Shown: positions 33,753 through 43,610 of the stretch, piece after piece | Position numbering within the stretch: the stretch's first letter is position 1 | Layout of the letters: each line of letters begins with the position of its first letter | Origin: Armigeres subalbatus | Taxonomy: Eukaryota; Arthropoda; Insecta; Diptera; Culicidae | Reading direction: 5' to 3' | DNA length: 64,000 bases | Assembly: GCF_024139115.2 (NCBI RefSeq) | Contig: NC_085140.1 | Coordinates: forward strand, 103,180,988 to 103,244,987 | The notes under the pieces: model-generated | What the model was told of the DNA's origin: nothing | The model's input: the letters and a program-made list of their open reading frames with translations, nothing else | Database searches by the model: none | Made by a program: the position numbers and the translations under genes

Positions 33753-35857
33753 CTTTTGTTGAGACCTAATAGTTGTTGGGTTTTCTTGGGGTTAATCGTT
33801 ACGAGCCTTTTGGATTGGCTCGTATGGGGAAGTGCATTCCAGTTTGATGTGATTTGACTGACCATATATTTGTTCAGTTCCATTTTTACAGAGCAGTCTG
33901 AGATCCCGCAGAAGGGCTCAGGGCCAATGAACCTTTCATTAGATCCATTCCTGGCTAGCTCATCAGCAATCTCGTTTCCCTCTAAACCCGTATGTCCTGG
34001 GATCCAATATAGGTAGACTCGATTGCGTATGGATAAGTTTTTCAAAGCCAGAATGCATTCCCACACTAGCTTTGAGTTACAAGTGTAGTTATTAAGCGAC
34101 TTAAGTGCCGCTTGGCTGTCAGAGAAAATACATATTTTGCAAATCTATACTTTCTCCTCAGGCATAATAACACGCATTCTAATATTGCATATATTTCCGC
34201 CTGAAATACTAGGGCCACTGTCCTAAGTGGACAGAAATTTTTGTTGTAGGGCCATAGATTCCGGATCCTGTCAGATTATTCATTTTCGAGCCATCTGTGA
34301 AGTAATTTATAGAGCCTGTTGGAACGCTGGGTCCACCTCCTTCCCACTCCTGGCGGGAAGGAATGAACACATCGTAAGGTAAGTCATAATTGACTACCGT
34401 TTCCATCCAGTCACTACAAATTCCTATTGCGGGCATTGCTTTCATAAATTTGTGATTTATGTACTCGCATAGTACCTTTTCCATAATTTTGAGCATTACA
34501 GAGGATAAACTTATCGGCCTGAATGCTTTGGGGTTGGTTTATCTCTCTTGCCTGCCTTCGGAATGAAGACAGCCCGGATTTGACGCCAATCGTTAGGTAT
34601 GTGCCCCAAAATCAGACTCGCCTTAAAAATCTCAACCAAGGTGGAACCAGTGTTTTCTCCTCTTTTGGATCAACGCTGGGAATATTCCATCCATGCCAGG
34701 AGACTTAAATGGCTCGAAAGATCTCACAAACCTCTCAACCCTGGCCCAAGTGAAAGCTTCCTTTGCAACCTTTATTGCGTCTTTTTAGATCCAGAAACCC
34801 ATGATTGGATCTCTTGTGGATCTGAGACAGCAATTCCAGTGCCTTGGTCGCCGATGCTCGACTCAGGGATTGAATCAGGAAGTGGATCTTTAACAATTCG
34901 CTCAGTGTATCGCTAGGCTCTACAGTGAGCGAACCATCCGTCTTTCGGAGGCTACCCACACCATTGCAGTGGTCTTTTGAAAGAGTTTTTGGAGTCTGGC
35001 CACTACGGGTGTATTCTCTATGCTTTCACACATTAGAATCCACGATTTCCGTTTGGCTGACCTTATTTCTTTGTTGTAGTTCGTCAGGGCCTTTCTGTAT
35101 AGGCTCCAATCGCCGGTTCGCTTAGCACGGTTGAACTCCCTACGCGCAGTTTTCCTAAGCTTCTCAAGAGTTTTATTCCACCATGGAACGTCTCTACTCG
35201 AACTAGTTGATTTAGTTGGACAGCTCTCTTGGTAGGCGTTAAGGATTTTGTTTTTAATGGATTTGGACGCATCTTCCAATTGTGTTATGGACTTGATGTG
35301 ACTTTCTATGATGTACTCTTCGGATCGTAGGATAGCTGAGTAGGATTCCCAATCAGTTTTCTTAGGATCTTTAAACGTTTTTTCCATCGTTAGACCCCCT
35401 TCCCATTCGAAGATGATGTGTTTATGGTCTGACATTGATATTTCTTCAGAAACATGCCAGTTTTTTATTTTCTGGATTTATTGACCCATGGCTCTTGAAT
35501 GAGGGCCACGGTTAAATTCTCTTTGGTGAACCTCCGACAGAGCACACCCGTGGCGCTCTCAGCATGGTGGAGGTTCACTTGCAGAACTTTAGTCGCCATT
35601 TCCGGGGTTCCCGCTTTTTTCCGGACGACGACTGTCCGGCTTTGGATGGTGCAGATCATCAGGATGTCGTTTGATGTTACAGTTTGGGTTTTCTCTCTTC
35701 CCTGTAGCAACCTGGCCCGCCAGTTTCGCCTCTGTGGTAAAACTGTCGCTTTTTGCACCCCCTTTGCCCTGTTTAGATACCTTTGGTTTGGTACCACTAG
35801 AGCAGGGGGTCGCATGTAAGCTTCGAGCTTTTCCTTTAGAGGCGGACAGACTAGCAT
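33753..35857 (-). pseudogene. LOA-like ORF2 (endonuclease, partial RT, RNase H), broken
   Basis: From the 5' side: endonuclease start LQVNLHHAESATGVLCRRFT and LTVALIQEPWVNK (35465-35600). After a deletion, the linker DVPWWNKTLEKLRKTARREF (34920-35435) follows. The RT N-terminus is in several frames (SPGMDGIFPALIQK, KAFRPISLSSVMLKIMEKVL, EYINHKFMKAMP). The RT palm is entirely deleted. Then come VVNYDLPYDVFIPSRQEWEG and RNase H with YFTDGSKMNNLTGSGIYGP and WIPGHTGLEGNEIADELARN. Conserved D, E and D positions of RNase H are recognisable but split between frames. The missing RT core is present in the homologous relic at 3668-6406. Confidence 0.75.
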
Positions 35858-35911
35858 TTATGGTGCTTTTGGGGTGAGATTTACTAACCTCGCCTTGAAC
35901 CGGAGGCTTCC

Positions 35912-37153
35912 TCAGATTTCCCTTGGGTCGGCCTTCCAGTTAGCCGAACCTCGCCTTGAACAGGAGGCCTCCTCAGATTGCTCTTGGGTCGGCCTTCCAG
36001 TCGGATTGGCGGTAGCGGCAGTCGGTTGATCTGTAATCTTCCTTAGTTGGATTTCACCAAATCGGTAGTTGAGGGTGTATTTGGACTTCTTCAACTTTTC
36101 CATCGACGCACCCTCTACTGTGAAGATCCATTCAACATGAATATCTTTCAGAATGGATCGTTTCACAATACGCCAATTAGTTGTTGTGATGTCATTTTGG
36201 CTTTCTATGAGAGCCTTTATTCGGTCGTCATCATAGCTGGAGCTTTGTGGGAAGAATGCTCGGATCATCTCTGGACGTGGAATCGCCACTTCGTCCATTG
36301 CCATCAGCTCTGCACCTTCCCAGGGTTTCATGGATGGGGATATTCTCTTTAACCACTCAGCAGTCTCTTGATCCTTACAGATTAGAACCATGTAACCGGA
36401 CTTGTAGATGAGGTTGTTGAATTTGGGTTTTATTGGCTCGTTTCGCTGTTGAACTACTCTGAGCAGGAGTGCTTCTTGTAGAAGGTCTAGCTGGGCTGTA
36501 GTGAGTTGGACGGTGGGAAAGTCTTTGGGTATTATCCCGACCTTCACGCTTTTGGCCATATCACTGTAGCTGATACCAGCTGTTTTCCTCATGGGTGGGT
36601 TTTGTTGTCCAGACACGTTTTTCTGAGGCGCGCGGTTTGAGGACTGTTGGGCACGCTCTCTCGGATCCAGATGGTGCTTCACCCTTTTTTGTTTGGGGTC
36701 CTCTGTGGCGGATTTGTCTAGGTCGTTTCTCGAGCGTTTTGAGGAAGTGGGCTCGCTCTCCTTATTCAGGATTATGGACAAGGCCTCATTCCGGTCTTTT
36801 CCCTTCTCCCGGAGAGTTCTAAGCTGCTTCCTCTGCGAGCGTGTGAGTGTGGGGATTATCTTGCTCGGAGCACCCTTGGCTTCCGTAGAACCCTTGTTAT
36901 CTTCGGATCCTTTGCTATTTGCTAAAGATTTTTGGGGGTTGATGACGATCCTTATACCATCATCTTCGTTATCTTCCATGTCCAGCAGGTTGGAGTCGGT
37001 CGATGAGGGGGGTTGTAGATCTGGATCAGCTTTGTCGAAACATGTGCTGCTCCGGGAGATAGGCGTTGAGGGGCAGGATATTTCCATCTTCTCCTGTGAA
37101 CTACTGAGTAGCTGGTCTTCGGTAAGGCCAAGCTGACTCAGAGTATTCTCCAC
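35912..37153 (-). CDS. LOA-like LINE ORF1 protein (DUF4780-like), intact frame
   Basis: 413 residues without a stop. The N-terminal half is hydrophilic and acidic/basic (ENTLSQLGLTEDQLLSS, NLLDMEDNEDDGIRIVINPQ, LTRSQRKQLRTLREKGKDRN). The C-terminal half is a folded-looking domain: ISYSDMAKSVKVGIIPKDFP, YMVLICKDQETAEWLKRI, PRPEMIRAFFP, TTNWRIVKRSILKDIHVEWI and LNYRFGEIQLRKI. This resembles the DUF4780 domain seen in LOA-type ORF1 proteins; such ORF1s bind element RNA. The last 20 codons lie in a 58-bp tandem duplication (35886-36001) that moves the stop codon. The start ATG at 37151-37153 gives the longest frame. Confidence 0.75.
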   Translation of the reverse strand: MENTLSQLGLTEDQLLSSSQEKMEISCPSTPISRSSTCFDKADPDLQPPSSTDSNLLDMEDNEDDGIRIVINPQKSLANSKGSEDNKGSTEAKGAPSKIIPTLTRSQRKQLRTLREKGKDRNEALSIILNKESEPTSSKRSRNDLDKSATEDPKQKRVKHHLDPRERAQQSSNRAPQKNVSGQQNPPMRKTAGISYSDMAKSVKVGIIPKDFPTVQLTTAQLDLLQEALLLRVVQQRNEPIKPKFNNLIYKSGYMVLICKDQETAEWLKRISPSMKPWEGAELMAMDEVAIPRPEMIRAFFPQSSSYDDDRIKALIESQNDITTTNWRIVKRSILKDIHVEWIFTVEGASMEKLKKSKYTLNYRFGEIQLRKITDQPTAATANPTGRPTQEQSEEASCSRRGSANWKADPREI

Positions 37154-37559
37154 TTCGCTCTCACACGACTGAGAGAGGCAGTCGTCACCTTGAGGGTTGT
37201 TTGTAAAATTTTTTTACTCATTTTTGGTCCCACGAGTAGCTAGGGGAATAAATGTCCGCTGCACCAGTGCCCCGCCGTAGTGCAGTAAGGGCTGCTTACT
37301 GGGGTGTTCGCCCTGGTGCACCCCAGGCTCCGTTCGCGGTTGAGCATGTTTAGAACCCCCTCAACCATTCAGCCCTCGGCACGGGTCGCATGACACCTTG
37401 GCATTGGGGTTTATCCATTTTGCTTTACACGATGGCCATGAATAACAGCCATCGCAACCTTCCTCCTTTACCAGGGCTTAGGACCTGTAGCTCAAGTTCT
37501 CAATAGTTTCACAATCTTTCGGACATGCAACTACGGAGAACCATCATTGCTAGCGGAGT

Positions 37560-37725
37560 TAGAAACTGGATATTGCCGAAAAGGGGTCGATGAGTGGCAG
37601 CCGGAAATGGACGTTTGACGCCAATTTGAAATTGAAAATGGCCGATTTCCGGTTTGCTAAAATGACTGACTGGCTCGATGAGTGGAAGCCGGAAATCAGT
37701 GTTTGGCGCCATTTTGGAAACTTAC
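37560..37725. repeat. ~100-bp unit, two direct copies (third, inverted, at 39190-39256)
   Basis: TCGATGAGTGGCAGCCGGAA and TCGATGAGTGGAAGCCGGAA, each followed by a GACGCCAATTTGAAA/GGCGCCATTTTGGAAA segment, lie about 90 bp apart. A diverged inverted copy (CGATTTCCGGCTAATACTCA) is at 39225-39256, so this unit brackets the satellite and MITE between. Confidence 0.6.
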
Positions 37726-38720
37726 GGAGGAATTCCTGGAACAACTTGCGGAGGAATTCCTGTGATGGACTTCCGGAGGAATTCTTTTAAGGAAATCATG
37801 AAAATTTCCTTTGTAGAACTTCCGGAGAAATTTCTTTGTAGACCTTCCGGAGGAATTCCTTTGAGGAACTTCCGAAGGAATTTCTTCGAGCAACTTCCGG
37901 AAGAATTCATTCGAGGATCTTCTGGACGAATTTCTTTGAGGGACAACCGGAGGAAATTCTGGTGGAACTTCCGGAAGCACTTGTGGAGAAACTCCCGGAG
38001 GAATTCGTGGAAGAACTGCCGGAGAAATTTCTGGAGGAATCCATTGAATTCCTAGGAAAGCTTCCAGGAATACTAAAGGAACTTCCGGAAGATTTCCTAC
38101 AAGAAATTTGGGGGGAATTCCTGGAGGAAATTGTGGAGGAATGCCTGGAGAAATTCTTTGAGGAACTTAGAATTCCTTGAACATTTTCCGGAGAAATTCC
38201 TGGAGGAGCTCCCAAAGGAATTCCTGGAGAAATTTTCGGAGGAATTTCTTTGAGAAGCTTCCGAAAGAAATCCTTTGAGGAACTTCCGGATAAATTCATA
38301 TGATGATCTTCCGGAGGATTTCCTCTGAGGAACTTCCAGAAAAAATCCTTTGAGGAATTTCCAAACTCCCTTTGAAGAACTTCCGGACTCCCTTTGAGGA
38401 ACTTCCGGAGGAAGTCCAACGAGGAATATCCGAAGGAATTCCTTTGAAGAAATTCTGGAGGAATTGCTTTGAGGAACTTCCGGATGAATTATTTTGAGAA
38501 ACTTTCGGAGGAATTACTTTGAGGAACTTCGGGAGAAATTCCCAACCAACAATTTAAGCTGAATAAGTTAGTTTTTTTTTAGCTGAAGAAGACTACTTTC
38601 GGTTTAATAAGCACTCCATCAGCTCCCAATGTTTGTTGGGTTTCTTCGAAAAACTTCCTTTGTATAACTTCCGGAGGAATTCCTTTGAGGAACCTCTGGA
38701 GGAAGTTCTGGAGGAATTTC
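37725..38720. repeat. Degenerate GGAACTTCCGGAGGAATTCC satellite
   Basis: Units of about 24-36 bp built on AGGAACTTCCGGAGGAATT and CCTTTGAGGAACTTCCGG, with indels. There is a unique break of about 90 bp at 38548-38640. The motif is the same family as the second half of the 16310-17455 array. Overlapping open frames on both strands are artefacts of the repeat. Confidence 0.8.
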
Positions 38721-38794
38721 TTTAAGGAACGCTCAGAAAAAAAAAATGGAGGAACTAAAAGGAAAGGATGCTCTAAATGGTCCGCCCAATGGTA

Positions 38795-39169
38795 CAGTTA
38801 TCTCTCGATTTTATCACCCTCTGGTTAATTTTTGGGTGATAAAATATGGCATGTGACAAAATCGGAAAAAAATATTCTCTATTTTTAAGTTCATTACATA
38901 AATTTTAATCAGTTTATTTATTAAAAAGGCAAAACGCCTGACTGGTATCCGTTATTTATTGTCAAAAATGCTTACAGAATCCTGCACAGGTACTCAGAAG
39001 TTATTCATAATAATCCAGAGTCGGTAAAAGTTATTTCATGAAAATCATTGTTGTTTGCGGTATTTTTTGAAAAAAAAAGAACGAATAAAATTTTCGAAAT
39101 GTTTTGGGGTGACAAAATCGGGTCGAAAACGTGATAAAAATGGGGGTAGACAAAATCAAGTCAACACTG
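38795..39169. mobile_element. pogo-like MITE, CAGT ends
   Basis: 375 bp with TA on both sides (38793-38794, 39170-39171). The left end is CAGTTATCTCTCGATTTTAT and the right end read inward is CAGTGTTGACTTGATTTTGT. Interior words GTGATAAAA and GACAAAATC recur. No transposase is present. Confidence 0.7.
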
Positions 39170-39312
39170 TATTGGAAGGGGTTACTAAACCAGAAGTCGT
39201 TAATCTTGAATTTCAATTGGCGACATACATCGATTTCCGGCTAATACTCATCGAGTCTAAGCCTCGTAAAAAAACCTCGCAAAAAAACGGTTAAAAAAGC
39301 CTGGGTGTATAT

Positions 39313-39530
39313 AGGGGAACGGTTCGCCACTTCATCGCATAGCTCCTATTTCCATCCCATCAAAAACAAAGCAACGGAAAGGAATTTGGTTTGTTCATTA
39401 TTTTTGTGAATTTTTTCAGCAGTGAGCACGCATGTTGACAAAAAGAAGCGACGAATTTGGTGCCGTATTTCTTTGTTTAACGATGAGATGGATATATGTA
39501 CAGTGAGATGGAGATCGGAACAGTTCCCCT
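39313..39530. mobile_element. Small MITE, AGGGGAAC ends (copy 2)
   Basis: 218 bp with perfect 8-bp inverted ends AGGGGAAC/GTTCCCCT and AT-rich flanks. It is an inverted homologue of 2518-2724. Confidence 0.7.
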
Positions 39531-42500
39531 TTATACTAAAAACCGTAAAGAATAAATTTTGGGCTGTTTCGCCCTTTCAAATGTTGATATAGAACTCTTT
39601 TTTTTTCTTATATTCGTGGTGTTCGAAGTATATCGCGGAGATGTTTCTCCTTCTATAATCACAGCAAAGTTCAAGAAGAATCAATTGGTGAGAAAATCTT
39701 GCAAATCGATCAGCCCGTTCATGAGTTATTCTACCTCAAAGGAAATGCAAACATTTTTATATGTAGAAGAAGATTGACGTCAACTGAAAACTCCAATTCA
39801 ATATATTGATTTAAAATTCATTGTTGAGGAAAGTTTGTGTAGCCTAAGGCTTCGCTGACTATTTTGCCTCAGGATTACGATACTTCATTTAGTGCTACCC
39901 TTTTCGCCTTCTGCATTCATTGTAAACACGACCTGTTTTCCAAAGTGGAGCAGCTGTTGGTCCTACTATTTCACCGTGTGGAGTATAACTCTCCACACAT
40001 GAAACCATTCTACCCTGGAAACATATTCTAAATCAACACCAAAAAGCAATAAGTGCAATTCCACATTTCGGACTCGTCAGGCATTCCATCCCGAATCAAA
40101 CGCCACCAGCAAATAGTGCAAACACATTGTAATTGCCCACCACCACCCATCCAGTCTGTCAGTCGACAGCACGGCAGTTCAGTCAAACAGCTGTGCGCCG
40201 GTCGGTTCCGGGACTTTGGAGTGAGGACGCCTTTGACGTCATCGTTTTTCGATGGCCTCCCTCCCAACCGCCCAACTACCCATTCCCTGCCCCCCGCAGC
40301 AACGGGATGGAACACTTTTAGATACATCGTTTGCCCATCTGATCCGGGTATCCGGACTGACTGGTACACATATAGGTTGTAGGTGTGTGGCAGCCGCGTG
40401 ACGGCAGCAACGTGCCACCAACTGGTTCTCCAAAATTTGCTTTACCTACATTCGTTCCGAGTCGGACCGTGCTGATGTTTGTACATCGTGTTCCAATAAT
40501 TCCCCATGCCCCAGCGAGGAGGGCGCACAGTGGCGGGCCTTCTTGTACATTTTTTTTCCGCCGAGATCACAGCACTCTTTGTTCCTTTACCCAAAGTCCC
40601 CAGGTGGGTATTGCCGTTTATCAGTCATCATGTTTTCTACTTATATCTCAGTGTGCTTTGCTAAAAAATGCTATTTTTTGAACATTAGTTAACAAAATTT
40701 GTGTCAAAATAATGTGGGTTTTTGTCGGGTTTGATGTTCACTTAGCTTGAGCTGACTGACAGAAGTATTTTACCTAATCTGTCGTTCCAGTGCAAAAAAA
40801 AAATCTCGGATTTTTTTAACATAAATAGGGCTTTAAGCCATTATACTACAGTAGAAACGATATTCTCTCTTCCAAAAACTTTATAAATCAGCTTATTTTA
40901 CCGTAGAACGCAATCAATCAAATTAAGTCAATTTAAGCTAAGCCGATGAAAGCCGAAAAATGATTTGATGTCATAATACAATTTACATCAAAATGGTCGG
41001 ATAATGGTGATAACATCCTTTGCCCGTGATTCGACCACTGTGTATCATCTTACCGCCACCACCCACCACCATTGATCCCCCTGTGGATTGTAGATACATC
41101 ATCATCATCGCACAGCCGTCGTTCGTTCCACCGCCGGCGCGTTTTCGCTCACAACACACTCCCGCAACCATCATCACAGAGATCCGTTGCGTGGTTCGGT
41201 TGGTTGGCGTCTTGCTTGTCGGGGAACCAAGCGGGAAGCCGAGTTTTATTTTCCAATCAGCTCCTGCTTTGCGTGCTATGCTCCGTTCGTTCGAGTGCCG
41301 TTTTATGTACGTTGAATTTTCCGCCCCAGTTTTAGATGGGCTATCGTTTGATATTTTGTATGCAAGGTGAAAGAGATAAAGTAAGTAATGGAGGAGATGA
41401 CGTGCTTCAAATTACGCGCGGGATTCGCATGGAGTAGGTTCATTGAACAACCATGCGTCTCCATTAATGTGGCGAAGAGTTTTTGATGAAGATTAGCCAA
41501 CACAAGATGAGGAAATCAATCAAGGTTAGTATTTTTTTCTGCGAAATTAGAAGAAAAATAAATAACACAGTGAAAAGATTTGTTAGAAATAATTAATCGA
41601 ATTTGCGTTCGTACTTCATACCATTAATGCTTTTCATCAACAACTTCACCGAAATAAAAAATAACTGCTTTTCTCGTACTCGGAATTGCCCTTCGCATTG
41701 CCTCGAGCTCAATTATCTTTTTTCCCAATTTTCCTTCAGACGTAATTGAAAATTTTAATTCATTTGCTAATTAATTCGAAAATTACAAACCATCGACAAA
41801 AAGGGCCACTCAGTCTATAAATACTTTTGTGCACCCTTGCGGCATAGTCACAAAAAGTTTTCAATTCAATTATGCATTTTTTTGTTGTGTGTGTGCTTCA
41901 GAGTATGAAATACCAAATGAATTGAATTTGTGTGATAATGCGAGCAAAAAAGAGCAATACCCATCGAGACAAATTGTCAAACGATACCGTTCCGGCCACA
42001 ATCCTTTTTTGAATGGTGTGCTTCCGTTTCCGACGTTCGAATTGCAACGTGGGCACGTTGAATGGAAGGCAATGATTGATTCGAAATCAATCAGCGCAAT
42101 CCAAATCGGATCCGGTCCCACGTTTCACCACGCTCGAGGATCGAATTTCCTGCCGCGGTGGCGGTGACGATGGTTAGCCATTTAACAACGTTACAATTTG
42201 AATATTAAACTTCAAATCAGCTCGGTTTCGGATCTGTTCCGTGGAACGGGACAGGGGTTTTCGGACGTATCCGCAGAGTGATTTGTAATTGTCTAAATTG
42301 AGACGTTGGAAATTTATGGTTGTCGATTTCCATTATTTTTGACAGAATCTGTTCTTGTGATTAAATTCTTAATTTTAAATCCAAGTATAGAAATGTTGGA
42401 ACAGATTCGAGGATGTGTTGAGTTACAAGAATCCATTTAGAGGCAGATCCCCCAGCGCCGAACACCTCCCAAAACCGAACACTTCTTAAAACGACACTTG

Positions 42501-42730
42501 CTGCAGAGGTCTTTCCACCATCTTATTTAATTAGTACAAAAGGAAGCTTTTGAAAAGTCCTTTACCTGTATAGCATATAAGATCCTTATGTTGTAAACTT
42601 TGTACAAAACTTGAAATTGAACAAAATTGCTCAAATTGTTGATGTTTCGCCTTACTTTAGAAGGTTTAAATCAACAATTTTAAAATCAATTGAATGCATT
42701 CTGATTATGTGGAGATAATCAATATTAAGG
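39531..42730. other. Mostly unique DNA without a confident gene
   Basis: This is the longest stretch without recognised TEs. 40040-40640 and 41000-41520 are GC-richer, carry open frames on both strands and a possible donor CAATCAAG|GTTAGT at 41524/41525. A 112-codon frame at 41829-42164 encodes an unrecognised sequence with no domain. These islands could be promoters, UTR exons or conserved non-coding DNA of a host gene. Confidence 0.35.
40181..40603 (+). promoter_or_regulatory. Candidate initiator promoter and first exon
   Basis: An arthropod-like initiator TTCAGTC has its A at 40181, preceded by a second TCAGTC at 40159-40164. CGGTCGGTTCCGGG lies 20-33 bp downstream, resembling pause-button/DPE-like sequence. 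The GC-rich region ends with a strong donor CCCCAG|GTGGGT at 40603/40604. There is no TATA box and no coding frame I can defend. This is motif-based only. Confidence 0.25.
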
Positions 42731-42734
42731 TTCC

Positions 42735-42830
42735 TAGTACCGACCCCCTTTTTTGTAGTACCGGTACTACGGTACTGAGAAGTCCAGTACCGGTAGTACA
42801 GGGAAAATACCGGTACAGGAGTATTTTTAT
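42735..42830. repeat. TACCGGTAC motif cluster
   Basis: Six or more GTACCGGTA/CCGGTACT words, some palindromic, lie within 95 bp with an alternating arrangement. No boundaries of a larger element are visible. Confidence 0.5.
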
Positions 42831-43109
42831 TGTAATCGGTTTTTGAGCTTAACTCTTAGTTCAACATATAGAACCGACATGGATCCAGCTCTTTTGATAT
42901 TTTTTGATAATTTTCTGCAGGAGCTAAAATGTTATCGTCTTAAATGTAAGTTGTGCATTCAAAATGCATTAAATTCAGGTTTTGAATCCAAAAGAGAATT
43001 TAAAAATCTCTCACTTATCGTCTCTGTATACTTATACGATATGTAGCATACCGCGAGAGACTTTTTTTTCGCAAGCTGTCATAATAAAGAACTGATTCGG
43101 GAGGCTATA

Positions 43110-43610
43110 GGGTAACCGTACCCTTAGTGGAGGTAGCACCAATAGTGGAGGTAGTGGGGTTTTAATTGGATTTATCATATTTATACACTTTACGATGGTT
43201 TCAGTTGATTCGCCATGCTTTTAATATCCTGTTAAATGCAACTTATCTTCAGATTTTGCTTGAAAAACTATTGAAAACAATGATTTTCCTTAACAAAATT
43301 GACTCCCTTGCACCTATAGTGGTGCAACTGTACCAATAGTGGCGAGTCTCATAAGAAACCAATGGATAGCACCACTATGGGAACCAAAATTATTTTTTAC
43401 CGCCACTAAAGGAACAGTGTACCTATAGTGGTGCAAGCAATATTTGGTAATTATTGATGTTAAATGACATCTATCTCATTTTTGTTAGCAAATTTATTAG
43501 TTTATCTATTGACTAAGATATTAAATCTGCAAATTTCCCATAATTATCAATTTTAAAAAATATTTTCCTTTGTGGATCTACTAATACCTCCACTATTGGT
43601 ACCGTTACCC
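43110..43610. mobile_element. MITE family A, copy 2
   Basis: 501 bp, GGGTAACCGTACC inverted ends, TA on both sides (43108-43109, 43611-43612). It looks about 95 percent identical to the copy at 25406-25907, including internal CACTATAGGTGC/CCACTATTGG words, so both are recent. Confidence 0.85.

Larger units (their letters stand above)
30030..37480 (-). mobile_element. LOA/Lian-like LINE, near complete but interrupted
   Basis: Read on the minus strand: a 5'UTR with GC-rich sequence (37160-37480), ORF1 (35912-37153), ORF2 remains (33753-35857), then 3'UTR and a poly-A tail at about 30030-30041. A full-length RTE element (30484-33738) sits in its 3' part with a 14-bp target duplication. ORF2 has lost the RT core by an internal deletion. 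ORF1 remains open, so the copy is not very old. Clade assignment rests on ORF1 type, RNase H and the AP-endonuclease start (LQVNLHHAESATGVL). Confidence 0.75.
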
